A DNA stretch of 64,000 nt from Bacteroidales bacterium UBA4912 (GCA_002398875.1 DHCC01000003.1:1-64000), one strand, 5' to 3'; counted from the stretch's first letter, positions 34,704-44,728 are shown. Program-made: numbers and translations. The notes: a model not told the origin generated them from the sequence alone.

Positions 34704-35744
34704 ATGGCACAATTGCAGAAGAGTTCACATTACCGATATGTCCTGATTGGATTAATTCTACTCCTCTCAATTGTCATTTTTACCCAATTCAGATATTATT
34801 TGGGCGGATTTATGGCTGCTATTGCAATGTATACCATCTTAAGAGGATATATGGTTAATTTGGTTGAAGAACGTAATTGGAGTCGCGGTCTAAGTGCTTC
34901 ACTGATAGTTGTAGGATCTATTATATTTATCTTAATTCCACTAACGGGAATAGGTTTTTTAGCAGCGGATACGATTTCGGGTATCGAAATTAATCCGGAG
35001 CGGATAAAAAGTATTATTGGCGAGTTTACAACAGATGTAAAAAGACGTACAGGAATAGAATTATTTACTCCTGAAAATTTGTCTTTTGTACCACAGGTGG
35101 GCAGTTCATTGATGCAAAGTGTAGTCTCGGGACTCAGCTCGATGGTTATAAACAGTATTATTGCAGTTTTTGTACTCTATTTTATGCTTGTGAATTATGG
35201 TAACTTGGAATCTACTTTAATGGAATTATTACCATTCAGTGAAGAAAATAAATTAATACTCAAGAACGAAACAAGAGCAATAATTCTCTCCAATACTATC
35301 GGAATACCGGTAGTAGCTCTAACTCAAGGAGTATTTGCATACATAGGGTACATCTTTTTAGGGGTAAATACTCCACTTGTATATGCTGTGTTGGTTGCTT
35401 TTACTACAATTATCCCTGTAGTGGGCACTTCTTTAGTTTGGGCCCCAATAGGGATATCAGCTCTACTTAACGGAGATATCTTAAGAGGGGTACTGCTACT
35501 GGCTTATGGTTTAGTAGTTATAGGAGGTTCGGATGCAATCTTACGTTTTATTCTTCAAAAGAAACTATCAAACATACATCCGTTGATAACTTTTTTTGGC
35601 GTACTGATAGGACTGGCGATGTTTGGTTTTTGGGGAATTATTTTCGGTCCACTACTAATATCTCTATTACTATTACTGTTTAATATGTACAGACATGATT
35701 ATATAAGAGAATCGAAAGTCAAACTTCGTATCACAAGCAAATAG
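34704..35744 (+). CDS. AI-2E family transporter (PerM-like permease)
   Basis: A 346-residue integral membrane protein with about seven to eight hydrophobic segments: two near the N-terminus, one at about 60-85, a soluble loop (residues 90-130), and a cluster from 145 to 335. The C-terminal pattern PVVGTSLVWAPIG and LIGLAMFGFWGIIFGPLL is typical of the AI-2E/PerM family. Despite the name, members also act as Na+/H+ antiporters or export unknown substrates. Downstream of prfB and probably co-transcribed with it. Confidence 0.88.
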   Translation: MAQLQKSSHYRYVLIGLILLLSIVIFTQFRYYLGGFMAAIAMYTILRGYMVNLVEERNWSRGLSASLIVVGSIIFILIPLTGIGFLAADTISGIEINPERIKSIIGEFTTDVKRRTGIELFTPENLSFVPQVGSSLMQSVVSGLSSMVINSIIAVFVLYFMLVNYGNLESTLMELLPFSEENKLILKNETRAIILSNTIGIPVVALTQGVFAYIGYIFLGVNTPLVYAVLVAFTTIIPVVGTSLVWAPIGISALLNGDILRGVLLLAYGLVVIGGSDAILRFILQKKLSNIHPLITFFGVLIGLAMFGFWGIIFGPLLISLLLLLFNMYRHDYIRESKVKLRITSK

Positions 35745-35765
35745 TAACCTCTAACCTCATAAATT

Positions 35766-36527
35766 TTAAATGACCTTCTCAATTGACAATCCGAACAGCG
35801 CAAAATCATATTTCGCAGGATCATCCTCATCAAATAATCTGAGATTCTGAGTAAGCTCCACTGCTGTTTTCCAATCCGTCTGCTTTCTTGTGATAAGTCC
35901 CAGCTTTCTGGCAGTCCTATCCACATGCACATCTATAGGACATATAAGAGCACTTTGAGGTATACGTTTCCATATTCCAAAATCAACACCTCTGTCATCG
36001 TCCCTCACCATCCATCTTAAAAACATATTTAATCTCTTGCAAGCTGAATTACGAGCAGGTGTTGCAACATGTTTTCGGGTGCGCACAGGTGCATAAGGAT
36101 AATCAAAAAAATTATATTCGAACCCGATAAGTGAATTCTCTATTGAAATAAAACTGCCATCTGTAAGGAAAGCATCTTCCAGACTGTCATTTTCATTATA
36201 AAAACGTCTCAGGTAATCAACAAAATAGAGTAAATCCGTTTCATTAAATGTACGGTGTTTAAATCCTGTAAGATTTTTAAGATCTTCATTGCCATAACCT
36301 GTTATAAACTTATAAGGTTCATTATCAAACCTGTCTGCAAGCTCGTTACATTTATTAATAATTGTCTTCCTCTGACCCCACGCAAGTGTAGCAGCAAAGA
36401 AACCCATTATTTCTTTATCTTGCTTTACGGTAAAACCATGTGGAATTGATATAGGATCATTTAAAATAAATGAGGGATTATTGTAATAATCTGCTTTTTC
36501 ATCAAGCAGTTCTTTTAGTTTTGTCAT
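35766..36527 (-). CDS. TIGR02757 / DUF2400 family protein
   Basis: A 253-residue soluble protein. The N-terminal LKELLDEKADYYNNPSFI and IPHGF, the GFFAATLAWGQRKTI segment, and CKRLNMFLRWMVRDDDRGVD with CPIDVHVDRTARKLGL match the TIGR02757 family, which resembles the helix-hairpin-helix DNA glycosylase fold. A DNA repair or nucleic-acid role is plausible but unproven. I start it at 36527 (MTKLKELL); an ATG eight codons upstream is in frame. Confidence 0.85.
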   Translation of the reverse strand: MTKLKELLDEKADYYNNPSFILNDPISIPHGFTVKQDKEIMGFFAATLAWGQRKTIINKCNELADRFDNEPYKFITGYGNEDLKNLTGFKHRTFNETDLLYFVDYLRRFYNENDSLEDAFLTDGSFISIENSLIGFEYNFFDYPYAPVRTRKHVATPARNSACKRLNMFLRWMVRDDDRGVDFGIWKRIPQSALICPIDVHVDRTARKLGLITRKQTDWKTAVELTQNLRLFDEDDPAKYDFALFGLSIEKVI

Positions 36528-36577
36528 AGAAGCTTTTTTTATTCTCCACAAAATTACGACTATTTCTTAAAATACCT

Positions 36578-36585
36578 TATATTTG
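36578..36585 (+). promoter_or_regulatory. Candidate -7 promoter box for the T9SS protease
   Basis: TATATTTG matches TAnnTTTG 27 bases before the ATG at 36613. It argues against an upstream TTG start at 36583, which would lie inside the box. Confidence 0.55.
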
Positions 36586-36612
36586 TCTTTACATTCATTA
36601 TTACACCAGTTG

Positions 36613-38868
36613 ATGAAACGCGAAATCTTCATTCTATTTATTTTCCTTACACTTAATCATACCTTATCGGGACAAATAAGTCACGGTGGACGACCACTAC
36701 CGTTGTCTGCAGATGCTGGTGTAAGAGCTTTCGCTCCGACTGCCGATATTTTTGTTGAAATGCCTCAATTTGACGAACAGGCAGCATTATGGCGATCAGG
36801 TCTGGAGCAATCACGCTTCAAGAGCCTGGAGTTTGCACATAAATTTGATGTTCACCTGAGGCCGGACAATTCAGGAATCAATTTTACTGTGGGAAATACA
36901 AATGTTTGGCGTGTTGGTGTTCGCTCTAAGAATGCGTATTCATTGAACATTCTTTTCTCCAAATTCAAGCTGTCTGAAGGTGCTAAAGTATTTGTTTATA
37001 ATTCAGATCAAACAGAAATCCTGGGCTCATATACTCATGAGAACAATTCTGATTTAAACCTACTTCCCGTTCAACCTATCGGTGGTGACGAGCTGATTGT
37101 TGAGTATCATGTTCCTATAAATGAGGTAATGGAGAGTGATATAGAAATTGGTGAGGTAAATCACGATTTTGTAGGAATTTTCAGAGCAGCTGAACCAAGA
37201 GATCCTGAACAGTCCTGCCATCCCAACCTTATTTGTTATCCTGAAGATATACAGCCGGGTAGCGGAGTAGTGGCATTAATCATAAACGGCACAACTTTTT
37301 GTACTGGTAGTTTGGTAAACAATACTTCAGAGGACAGAACTCCATACCTGTTAACTGCCACTCATTGTCTTAACGATAACTACAGACAGTCATTCTTAAA
37401 CAATAGAAAGTATGATATTATTGCAGGTAATATTGTAGCTTTCTTCAACTACAATTCACCTGTTTGTTCTACTGATATAAGAGGGCCTTTACAAATGACG
37501 CTTGCATCAGCAGACTCTGTTCTTATTAGTGAGAACCACGATATATCACTACTCAAACTTATAGATATTCCCCCGGCAGAGTACCAACCCTATTTCCTGG
37601 GATGGAATGCCAGTTCTGATGCCGGTTCTTCATCATCAGCACCTTTTCACGGTATACATCATCCAAACGGAGGTATAAAAAAAGTTGCTGTTGAAGAGGA
37701 TCCTTTACAGTATAAATCATTTATAATTGATGGCTATAATATTGTATGGGAACCCAACTCTTTCTGGGAAGTGAGAAATTGGGAAATTGCAGCAACAGAA
37801 AATGGTTCATCAGGATCCCCTCTTCTTGACAGTCAAAAAAGGATTATTGGCACTCTAACCGGAGGTAGCTCAAAATGCTCTTCACCACGCGGACCGGATT
37901 TATATGCTTCATTGCATAAGCTCTGGAATGTACAGGGTTCGATTGACAACCCAAATCCTATAAGATACTATCTTGATCCTGTGGGATTAGGAACAGTCGG
38001 ACTAAGTGGGTTAAATCCTTATGTTCATGAACCTTATACAAAAAGCAACAACTTTAAAACTGATGAGAAAGTTTATGAGTTATATTTTGAGTCTGTTCCC
38101 ATGTTTGCTACAAATAACACTTTTGGATACACAGAGTTTGCAGAAGAGTTCTACGCCAAAGAGAGTGTGCAGCTTAGAGGTGTTTTCATCTCTTCTCCAC
38201 ACACAGCGAATATCTCAGACAAAGACATAAAAATCAGAATATATACGGGAAAGGAGAGCCCCGAAAGTCTTATTCGAGAAATACCGTATACTTACAGTTA
38301 TCAATATTATAGTAACAAAGAATTTAACGACGCAGATAGGGATATGAGACATAATGTTGAAAATTATGTGGAATTTGCAAACCCGATAACAGTGATCGGT
38401 AGTTTTTATATCTCTTATTATGAATCCAATGGCTTACCAAACGGATTTGCGACGTTTAATACAGAGCCACGAAAACCTGGTTCGAATATAATATCCACAG
38501 CATGGATGAAAAACTCCACGGGATGGGTAAGATCTTCTGAAAATTTGGAAAATCCTGTTAACACCTCTCTTTTAATAGCCCCTTATGTAATTGGAAATAA
38601 TGATATTAAAGTTGAACCAAGAAAAGAGGAAACCAAAACTTCTGTTTATTATTCTGGTCAGATTAAGCGTATTATCATAGAATCCAACAATGATCTTCTT
38701 GAATGGGAAATATTTTATGTTTCAGGACAAAAAATACATCATGAAAGTACAGATTTAAGTATGAACAGAGCCTCGTACTCAGCTGCTCATTTACCAAAAG
38801 GAGTTTATATTGTGAGAGTAAAAACTGTAAATGGATCAATCAGCACTAAAAAAGTTCTGGTTATATAA
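36613..38868 (+). CDS. Secreted trypsin-like serine protease with type IX secretion sorting domain
   Basis: A 751-residue exported protease. After the signal peptide (IFILFIFLTLNHTLSGQ) there is a propeptide-like beta region (to about 200). The chymotrypsin-fold domain follows with His in LLTATHCLND, Asp in ENHDISLLKL and Ser in ENGSSGSPLLDSQ. Cysteine spacing and HHPNGGIKKVAVE are reminiscent of lysyl endopeptidases (family S1). A beta-sandwich linker leads to a C-terminal T9SS type A sorting domain ending HLPKGVYIVRVKTVNGS and KKVLVI. The product should be secreted or surface-attached. Its 3' end is one base from mltD (convergent). Confidence 0.9.
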   Translation: MKREIFILFIFLTLNHTLSGQISHGGRPLPLSADAGVRAFAPTADIFVEMPQFDEQAALWRSGLEQSRFKSLEFAHKFDVHLRPDNSGINFTVGNTNVWRVGVRSKNAYSLNILFSKFKLSEGAKVFVYNSDQTEILGSYTHENNSDLNLLPVQPIGGDELIVEYHVPINEVMESDIEIGEVNHDFVGIFRAAEPRDPEQSCHPNLICYPEDIQPGSGVVALIINGTTFCTGSLVNNTSEDRTPYLLTATHCLNDNYRQSFLNNRKYDIIAGNIVAFFNYNSPVCSTDIRGPLQMTLASADSVLISENHDISLLKLIDIPPAEYQPYFLGWNASSDAGSSSSAPFHGIHHPNGGIKKVAVEEDPLQYKSFIIDGYNIVWEPNSFWEVRNWEIAATENGSSGSPLLDSQKRIIGTLTGGSSKCSSPRGPDLYASLHKLWNVQGSIDNPNPIRYYLDPVGLGTVGLSGLNPYVHEPYTKSNNFKTDEKVYELYFESVPMFATNNTFGYTEFAEEFYAKESVQLRGVFISSPHTANISDKDIKIRIYTGKESPESLIREIPYTYSYQYYSNKEFNDADRDMRHNVENYVEFANPITVIGSFYISYYESNGLPNGFATFNTEPRKPGSNIISTAWMKNSTGWVRSSENLENPVNTSLLIAPYVIGNNDIKVEPRKEETKTSVYYSGQIKRIIIESNNDLLEWEIFYVSGQKIHHESTDLSMNRASYSAAHLPKGVYIVRVKTVNGSISTKKVLVI

Positions 38869-38869
38869 A

Positions 38870-40582
38870 TTATATTTCATTTTCAATACTTACTTCAAGA
38901 TCAGAAATCTTCTCTATATCTTTCTCAATATCATTAATCTGATCTTCTGTGTTTTTATCCAATTGACTCTGTATATAATCTGAAATTATGTTACTCTCAA
39001 TTTTAGGAGCATCAGGCTTCTGTTCGGGCTCCTCTTCAACGGTCACAGCTACCACTTTTTGTCCTACAATAAGCTGGTCATTTACATCAATTCTGGATGA
39101 TTTAAGATTATTCCATGAACGTAATTGTGACACCTGCACATTATTATTTTGAGCTATTTTACCCAAAGTATCACCTTTACGAACTCTGTAATATGTATTA
39201 ACAGTAGTGGAATTACCAGTTGTGTTTGCCTGTGCCAGCTGTATTTGCTCTGACTCATTTGCAGGAGGCGGTGCAGCCTTTTTACCAACAATAAGTCTTT
39301 TGCCTATACTCAACCTGTCTGAAGTGAGTCCGTTCCATGATTTTATCCTTGAAACTGTAGTACCATTCCTTCTGGCTATTGTTGATAAATTATCTCCTTT
39401 CTTTACCCGATAATAAACATCTGTAGTATTCCCGTCAGCTGAAGCAATAGTTCCGTCTAAATAACCGTCAGTATAAGTCCTGTGAGTAAAATATCTGTCT
39501 CTGTTATAACTCATAATTGAATCATTCTGATCAATATATGCATACATTTTTTCGGTTGGCAATACTAAAGTATATACTTTATTACCGGGTATCATATCTT
39601 TTTTGTATTGAGGATTCAACCTCTTGATTTCACTTACCGGAATATTTAACACACCGGCAATCTGCTCAAAATGAACCTGCTCATTTACGTGAACAGTATC
39701 CATGGCTAATGTAGAACCATAAGTATGCGCAGGACAAATATTATGGTCAGCATAATGATTCATTATATAATTAGCAGCTATAAAAGCAGGTACATAACCT
39801 CTGGTTTCACGTGGCAAACGATCATAAATCTCCCAGTAATCGCGTTTTCCCCCACTTCGTGCAATAGCTTTATTGACATTCCCCGGTCCACAATTATAAG
39901 CTGCAATTACAAGATTCCAGTCACCATATATTGTATATAAATCCTTTAGATATTTAACTGCTGCCTGAGTAGATTTATACGGGTCTCGACGTTCATCAAT
40001 CAAACTGTTCACTTCCAATCCGTAACCTTTACCCGTGCGAAGCATAAACTGCCACAATCCGGTAGCACCTACTCGTGAAACGGCTGTAGGGTTCAGAGCC
40101 GACTCAATTACAGGTAAGTACTTTAGCTCAAGCGGCATTCCCTCTTTGTCAAGTGCTTCCTCAAACATCGGGAAATAGTATTCACCCAGAGCGAGCATAT
40201 AGCTCACCTGATCTCTCCTTCTTACTGAGTACATCTCTATATGCTTCTTTACCACTTGATTATATGAGAGCTCCATTACCGTCGGTAAATCATACAACCT
40301 CTTAGCATATACTGTATCATGAAAGATTACATTATTGCCTCTCTCGCAATCCGAATCAGTAGTGGAGAAATCTAATTGCCATTCATGAAGCAAACTGCTA
40401 ATATTTTCAGTCATACTTTCCGGGTAAACTATTGCACTGTCGTTAATAGTGCTAATGCTTACATTCTCTTTATTGGTAACTGAATTATTTTGAGCAAATA
40501 TTCCAATATTTCCAAGTAAAAAAATCAATGAAAGTAAAATATTATTCTTCATACTTAAGTTACGGTTAATTGTCTTTTTCAT
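38870..40582 (-). CDS. mltD: Membrane-bound lytic murein transglycosylase D-like, two LysM domains
   Basis: A 570-residue periplasmic peptidoglycan lytic transglycosylase. A signal peptide (ILLSLIFLLGNIGIFAQ) precedes an SLT domain with the catalytic Glu in VIESALNPTAVSRVGATGLW, then AAYNCGPGNVNKAI and LPRETRGYVPAF. Two LysM repeats follow (YRVKKGDNLSTIARRNG and YRVRKGDTLGKIAQNNN), and the tail is Asp/Glu/Ile-rich. Two in-frame ATGs (40582 and 40552) both give a signal peptide. Last gene of parA-parB-DUF5683-mltD, a common Bacteroidetes order that links chromosome segregation and wall genes. Confidence 0.93.
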   Translation of the reverse strand: MKKTINRNLSMKNNILLSLIFLLGNIGIFAQNNSVTNKENVSISTINDSAIVYPESMTENISSLLHEWQLDFSTTDSDCERGNNVIFHDTVYAKRLYDLPTVMELSYNQVVKKHIEMYSVRRRDQVSYMLALGEYYFPMFEEALDKEGMPLELKYLPVIESALNPTAVSRVGATGLWQFMLRTGKGYGLEVNSLIDERRDPYKSTQAAVKYLKDLYTIYGDWNLVIAAYNCGPGNVNKAIARSGGKRDYWEIYDRLPRETRGYVPAFIAANYIMNHYADHNICPAHTYGSTLAMDTVHVNEQVHFEQIAGVLNIPVSEIKRLNPQYKKDMIPGNKVYTLVLPTEKMYAYIDQNDSIMSYNRDRYFTHRTYTDGYLDGTIASADGNTTDVYYRVKKGDNLSTIARRNGTTVSRIKSWNGLTSDRLSIGKRLIVGKKAAPPPANESEQIQLAQANTTGNSTTVNTYYRVRKGDTLGKIAQNNNVQVSQLRSWNNLKSSRIDVNDQLIVGQKVVAVTVEEEPEQKPDAPKIESNIISDYIQSQLDKNTEDQINDIEKDIEKISDLEVSIENEI

Positions 40583-40610
40583 TTTAAATTCTCTTTTATG
40601 AAAATTAAAA

Positions 40611-41309
40611 CTAAAAATTAAAACTCATTTGTAATCCATAAGAGTTTCCCAAGTAGTTAGGCTTTTCTTCCCTTAATAGTGCGGGTTCTACTCGCATAGA
40701 TAAATCAGGGCTCATATCAAAATCAAACAGTTGTGCATCCACATAAGCATCTACAATTGCAAGCAAATATAATGCTACAGTTCCTATGACACTTAAATCG
40801 CGATAATATCTATAATAGTCTTTTCTTTGTTTCAAAACATCAGTAAACCAGCTCTGATCGACAGTTGCGTGATCCATTCCATACGGAAGCATATCGTGCC
40901 ACCTTATAGTTTCGGGATTACTATCCATAATATCCTGATAACCTCCCAAATAATCTCTGTAATAACCGTTATTCCATGTTATTGCATAGGTGAAACCTAC
41001 GAAACCACCATATAATATAGGCAGTTTCCAGTATTGCCGATTATAAATTTGCCCAAGTCCCGGGAAAATAGCTGAATAGATTACGGCCTTTTTGGGAGTG
41101 GGCTTAAACATATAAGTGGGGGTAGTAAATGTATCTGAATAAGTAGAAGGGAGAATTACCTGACTGGTTTCATTCGACATTATTAATGTAGAATCTTCTA
41201 AAGTTAACCGTATTGAATCATTTTGCGGTTGTGTTGAACTAATCTGAGCATGCAATCCGGTAGAATAAATAATTAATAGCAGATAAACATGCAATCGGGC
41301 AACCTTCAT
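40611..41309 (-). CDS. DUF5683 domain-containing protein
   Basis: A 232-residue exported protein: an N-terminal signal peptide (LHVYLLLIIYSTGLHA), a central region with KAVIYSAIFPGLGQIYNRQYWKLP and a hydrophobic stretch (ILYGGFVGFTYAITW), a Tyr-rich segment (RKDYYRYYRDL), and a last hydrophobic helix before a beta-like tail ending MSFNF. It matches the DUF5683 family between parB and mltD in Bacteroidetes. Function unknown; probably envelope-located. Confidence 0.85.
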   Translation of the reverse strand: MKVARLHVYLLLIIYSTGLHAQISSTQPQNDSIRLTLEDSTLIMSNETSQVILPSTYSDTFTTPTYMFKPTPKKAVIYSAIFPGLGQIYNRQYWKLPILYGGFVGFTYAITWNNGYYRDYLGGYQDIMDSNPETIRWHDMLPYGMDHATVDQSWFTDVLKQRKDYYRYYRDLSVIGTVALYLLAIVDAYVDAQLFDFDMSPDLSMRVEPALLREEKPNYLGNSYGLQMSFNF

Positions 41310-41319
41310 ACTAAATCCG

Positions 41320-42225
41320 TTATTTCATTTTATCGAACATAACTATAATACGTTCCAATTCGTCTGATGAATTAAAGGGTATTGTTATTTTCCCTTTTCC
41401 ATTCTTGTTATAGTTGAATTGAACATCAGTGTTGAAGTAAGAGGAAAGATGCTTTTTCAGTGCTTCAAAGTCATCAGGTAATTTCTTTTTCTGTGTATTA
41501 CCTGTTGATTTTGTTTTTTTACTATCTGATTTCAGCAATTCTTCTATCGGTTTTCCTTCATTAAATTCCTTAACAAAAGATTCTACATTGCGCACGGAAA
41601 GTCCTTCCTGTAGAATTATATTATATAGCGATAGCTGTGCAACCGGATCATTCATTGTTACCAATGCCCTTGCGTGACCCATATCTATCTTTTTATCCTT
41701 AACACCCATCTGTACTTCAGCAGGTAGTTTTAATAAACGAAGATAATTAGCGACTGTTGCTCTTTTTTTACCGACTCTTTCACTAAGCTGTTCCTGTGTA
41801 AGAGAAAGTGTATTTATGAGCTTTTGGTAAGCCAGTGCAATCTCTATGGAGTTAAGATCCTCACGCTGAATGTTTTCAATCAGCGCCATCTCCATAGTCT
41901 CATCATCCTCAACAGTTTTAATATATGCAGGTATTGATGTTAGTCCTGCCATAATTGATGCACGATAACGCCTTTCTCCGGCGATTATCTCATAAGAATC
42001 TTCATCTATCTCTCTTAAGGTAATTGGTTGAACTAGACCAATGGATTTAATGGATGCGGCCAGTTCCTGCAGTGCCTCTTCGTCAAAAGTTCTTCTCGGT
42101 TGATCAGGATTAGGGACAATTTTATTAAGATCTACTTCATTAATTGATGAGGAGCCCTGAGTATCTCCTTCATTAAAAGTAATCAGTGCATCTAACCCTC
42201 TACCTAATGCATTTTTTCGTGCCAT
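41320..42225 (-). CDS. parB: ParB/Spo0J chromosome partitioning protein
   Basis: A 301-residue CTPase and DNA-binding clamp that loads at parS sites. Visible are KNALGRGLDALI at the N-terminus, the CTP-binding GERRYRASIMAGL, the ENIQREDLNSIEIALAYQ segment, and the helix-turn-helix SLTQEQLSERVGKKRATVANYLRLL near residues 130-155. The C-terminal dimerisation domain follows. I use the ATG at 42225 (MARKNALG). It is 24 bases after parA. No perfect parS is visible in the window. Confidence 0.95.
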   Translation of the reverse strand: MARKNALGRGLDALITFNEGDTQGSSSINEVDLNKIVPNPDQPRRTFDEEALQELAASIKSIGLVQPITLREIDEDSYEIIAGERRYRASIMAGLTSIPAYIKTVEDDETMEMALIENIQREDLNSIEIALAYQKLINTLSLTQEQLSERVGKKRATVANYLRLLKLPAEVQMGVKDKKIDMGHARALVTMNDPVAQLSLYNIILQEGLSVRNVESFVKEFNEGKPIEELLKSDSKKTKSTGNTQKKKLPDDFEALKKHLSSYFNTDVQFNYNKNGKGKITIPFNSSDELERIIVMFDKMK

Positions 42226-42249
42226 AATTTTATCTGTCAAAATACAAAG

Positions 42250-43014
42250 TTAGGCATTTTTTTCGATTAGCTCTTGCGCCAGTTGAAGGTAATTAATAGC
42301 TCCACGTGAACCGGCATCATACATTAATGCAGGTTTTGCGAAACTCTGAGATTCACTCAGAGTAATATTTCTCTGTATAACAGTAGTGAAAACCAACTCT
42401 TTAAAATGATGCTTAACCTCTTCATATATCTGATTGTGGAGCCTTAAACGTGAGTCGTACATAGTGAGAACAAAACCTTCTATTTCCAGTGATCGGTTGA
42501 GTTTAGATTTGATAATCTTTATAGTATTCAACAACTTACTTAGCCCTTCGAGCGCAAAGTATTCACACTGAACAGGAATCATTACCGAATCAGCAGCAGT
42601 AAGCGCGTTTACTGTAATAATTCCAAGTGATGGTGAGCAATCTATAAGAATATAGTCATATTTTTCCTTTAATGGCAACAGCACTTCACGTAGTCGTTTT
42701 TCTCTGTTATCCATCTGCACCATTTCCACTTCTGCTCCAACCAAGTTGATATGAGAAGGTATAATATCAATATTATCAAAGGGTGTATTTAAAACTGATT
42801 CCTCTGATTTACAATTTCCAATAAGTCCTTCATAAATAGTTTTCTCCACACTCTTTATATCAATACCTAAACCGGATGATGCGTTTGCCTGTGGGTCGGC
42901 ATCTACAACAAGAACTTTTTTATCTAATGCTGCCAATGATGCAGCCAGATTAATAGTAGTGGTTGTTTTTCCTACCCCACCCTTCTGATTTGCCAAAGAG
43001 ATAATTCTTCCCAT
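42250..43014 (-). CDS. parA: ParA/Soj family chromosome partitioning ATPase
   Basis: A 254-residue Walker-type ATPase that positions ParB-parS complexes. It shows the deviant Walker A NQKGGVGKTTTTINLA at the N-terminus, VVDADPQANASSGLG, and IDCSPSLGIITVNAL (Walker B). The start at 43014 (MGRIISLANQKGG) fits family N-termini. First gene of parA-parB-DUF5683-mltD. Confidence 0.96.
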   Translation of the reverse strand: MGRIISLANQKGGVGKTTTTINLAASLAALDKKVLVVDADPQANASSGLGIDIKSVEKTIYEGLIGNCKSEESVLNTPFDNIDIIPSHINLVGAEVEMVQMDNREKRLREVLLPLKEKYDYILIDCSPSLGIITVNALTAADSVMIPVQCEYFALEGLSKLLNTIKIIKSKLNRSLEIEGFVLTMYDSRLRLHNQIYEEVKHHFKELVFTTVIQRNITLSESQSFAKPALMYDAGSRGAINYLQLAQELIEKNA

Positions 43015-43152
43015 ACTTATATTTTCATTCAGCAATTTTTAGTGTTGCTTTAAATGGCAAAATAAACAATAAATCGAATATTTTTGTGTTAATTATTTAA
43101 AACGTTGCTTTTTTTGTTGATAAGTAGGGAAGTAGCTATTGTTATTCCAGAT

Positions 43153-44484
43153 TTATTCCCAGATAAAATCAGTATCTCTTCCATTTTTTCCTAAGAGATT
43201 ATCCTTTTCAAAGAAAAACTCTTTTTCTCCAAATGCCGGTTCTAACTCATCAAACCAGGTTGCCTTTTTGTCATATTTTGCAAAGAAAGGTATATCAATT
43301 AAATCAGGGTTTCTACATTGCAGAAATCTCAACACAAACACCTTTTCACCTTTAACTTCAGTAACACCAAGAATCTGAATCTTGCCCGGATTGGCACTCA
43401 TACTTGGTCCCCTTACGGTACGACTGACACCACTTACATTTCTATATGCCTTACGAAATATGTTCCATGCTTTCTCAAGTGGAACATCAAAAAAATCTTT
43501 GGAGCCAGTATCTCTTGCAACAAACATGTAATAAGGTATTAACCCCTGTCGAACCTGTTCTTTCCACATATCAGCCCATATTTTCGCATCATCATTAATA
43601 TGACGGAGTAACGGTGACTGTGTTCTTATATGTGCTCCTGTATTTTGTATTCTTGAAATGGCTTGCCTTACGGCATCTGTCGAAAGTTCCACAGGATGAT
43701 TAAAATGTGCCTGAAAAGCTAAATGCTTACCTGCTTTTTTAACCTTCTCGAAAAGTCTGAGCAGGTCATCAGCATCCTTATCTGTCAAAAATCTGTATGG
43801 CCAATAGGAAAGTGTTTTACTTCCAATACGTATATTCCTTATATGATCAAACTCTTTTGTCAGCAATGGTTCGATATATGCAGCCATGATACTTGTTTTT
43901 ACTGTTAACGGGTCACCTCCTGTAAAAAGAACATCTGTCACTTTTGGATGTTTTAGAAGATATTTATGGAGCAGATCGGCTTCTTTCATTGCAAATTTCA
44001 ATTCATTCATACCTGAGAATTGTGGCCAGCGAAAACAGAATGTGCAATATGCGTGGCATGTCTGACCCTGACTGGGAAAAAATAAAACTGTCTCACGATA
44101 TTTGTGCTGCATTCCGTGAAGTTTAATGCCATCAACGGTTGGAATATTCTTTTCCTGACCTGCAGGGTTAGGATTTAACTTCATCCTTATATCAAAGACC
44201 TTTTGTTTCAGACCTGCTTCATCTCCGCTGTCGAGAAGTGATTTCACAGCGTTATAATTTCTCTTTGACAACATCTCCTTCCTTGGGAACGTGAGTGTGT
44301 AAATAGGATCTTTTGGGACGTTATTCCAGTCAATCAACTGCTCCACAACGTAGTTGTTGGCTTTAAAAGGTAAAACCTGGCCAACTACCCTAATAGCCTC
44401 CTGCTCTTCCTGAGAAAGTGAACTCATTTGGGGTAAATCACTATAATTCCGTAGAATATAATTTCTGTACTTAATTGTTTCCAT
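43153..44484 (-). CDS. kamA: KamA-family radical SAM protein (lysine 2,3-aminomutase-like)
   Basis: A 443-residue iron-sulfur, PLP and SAM enzyme candidate. The radical SAM cluster motif CHAYCTFCFRW (CxxxCxxC) lies near residue 140, followed by DVLFTGGDPLTVKTSI. The C-terminal part has VRQGLIPYYMFVARDTG and GPSMSANPGKIQILG, where PLP-binding Lys-containing GKI occurs in aminomutases. Homologues convert lysine to beta-lysine or, in diverged members, act on other amino acids or EF-P. No other lysine fermentation gene is adjacent, so the substrate is uncertain. I start at 44484 (METIKYRN); a 52-codon upstream extension looks non-coding. Confidence 0.85.
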   Translation of the reverse strand: METIKYRNYILRNYSDLPQMSSLSQEEQEAIRVVGQVLPFKANNYVVEQLIDWNNVPKDPIYTLTFPRKEMLSKRNYNAVKSLLDSGDEAGLKQKVFDIRMKLNPNPAGQEKNIPTVDGIKLHGMQHKYRETVLFFPSQGQTCHAYCTFCFRWPQFSGMNELKFAMKEADLLHKYLLKHPKVTDVLFTGGDPLTVKTSIMAAYIEPLLTKEFDHIRNIRIGSKTLSYWPYRFLTDKDADDLLRLFEKVKKAGKHLAFQAHFNHPVELSTDAVRQAISRIQNTGAHIRTQSPLLRHINDDAKIWADMWKEQVRQGLIPYYMFVARDTGSKDFFDVPLEKAWNIFRKAYRNVSGVSRTVRGPSMSANPGKIQILGVTEVKGEKVFVLRFLQCRNPDLIDIPFFAKYDKKATWFDELEPAFGEKEFFFEKDNLLGKNGRDTDFIWE

Positions 44485-44565
44485 AATTTTTCTATTATTT
44501 TGAATACAGGAGAGATTAAAAACCTGCAAATGTGAATCAGGATAAGTGTTCCTGCACCTGGAAAA

Positions 44566-44573
44566 CAAAAATA
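44566..44573 (-). promoter_or_regulatory. Candidate -7 promoter box for the KamA-like gene
   Basis: The minus strand reads TATTTTTG (TAnnTTTG), about 80 bases before the chosen ATG. It would lie inside the upstream extension, supporting the shorter start. Confidence 0.45.
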
Positions 44574-44683
44574 AAAAAAAAGCATCAAAAAGACAATTTA
44601 TATAATACTTTTTCACGTTTTTAATGGTAAACATTAACACTTTGCTTTAAATACACTCCTAACGACAGATATTTTACAAAGTA

Positions 44684-44715
44684 TTGCGATTATTAAAATA
44701 TAATTATTACTTTTG
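44684..44715 (+). promoter_or_regulatory. Promoter of the arginine operon and its leader
   Basis: TTG (44684-44686) and TACTTTTG (44708-44715) are 21 bases apart, fitting the Bacteroidetes -33/-7 arrangement. The predicted transcription start near 44721 lies just before the ATGs of the leader frame (44723, 44729), so the leader would be translated from a nearly leaderless end. The 403-base gap 44485-44887 is accounted for by this promoter, the leader frame, two hairpins and the kamA promoter. Confidence 0.65.
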
Positions 44716-44728
44716 CAATTCTATGATA

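Noticed and set aside
39803..39818. parS-like sequence (GGTTTCACGTGGCAAA) near parAB
   Set aside because: It has several mismatches to the parS palindrome and encodes the conserved LPRETRGY segment of the transglycosylase, so the similarity is explained by coding constraint.
42298..42313. CACGTG core inside parA resembling half of a parS site
   Set aside because: Outside the six-base core the flanks do not match the parS consensus and are not palindromic.
44485..44640. 52-codon upstream extension of the KamA-like gene
   Set aside because: Low-complexity Phe/Cys/Tyr-rich sequence in a promoter region; it includes a candidate -7 box.
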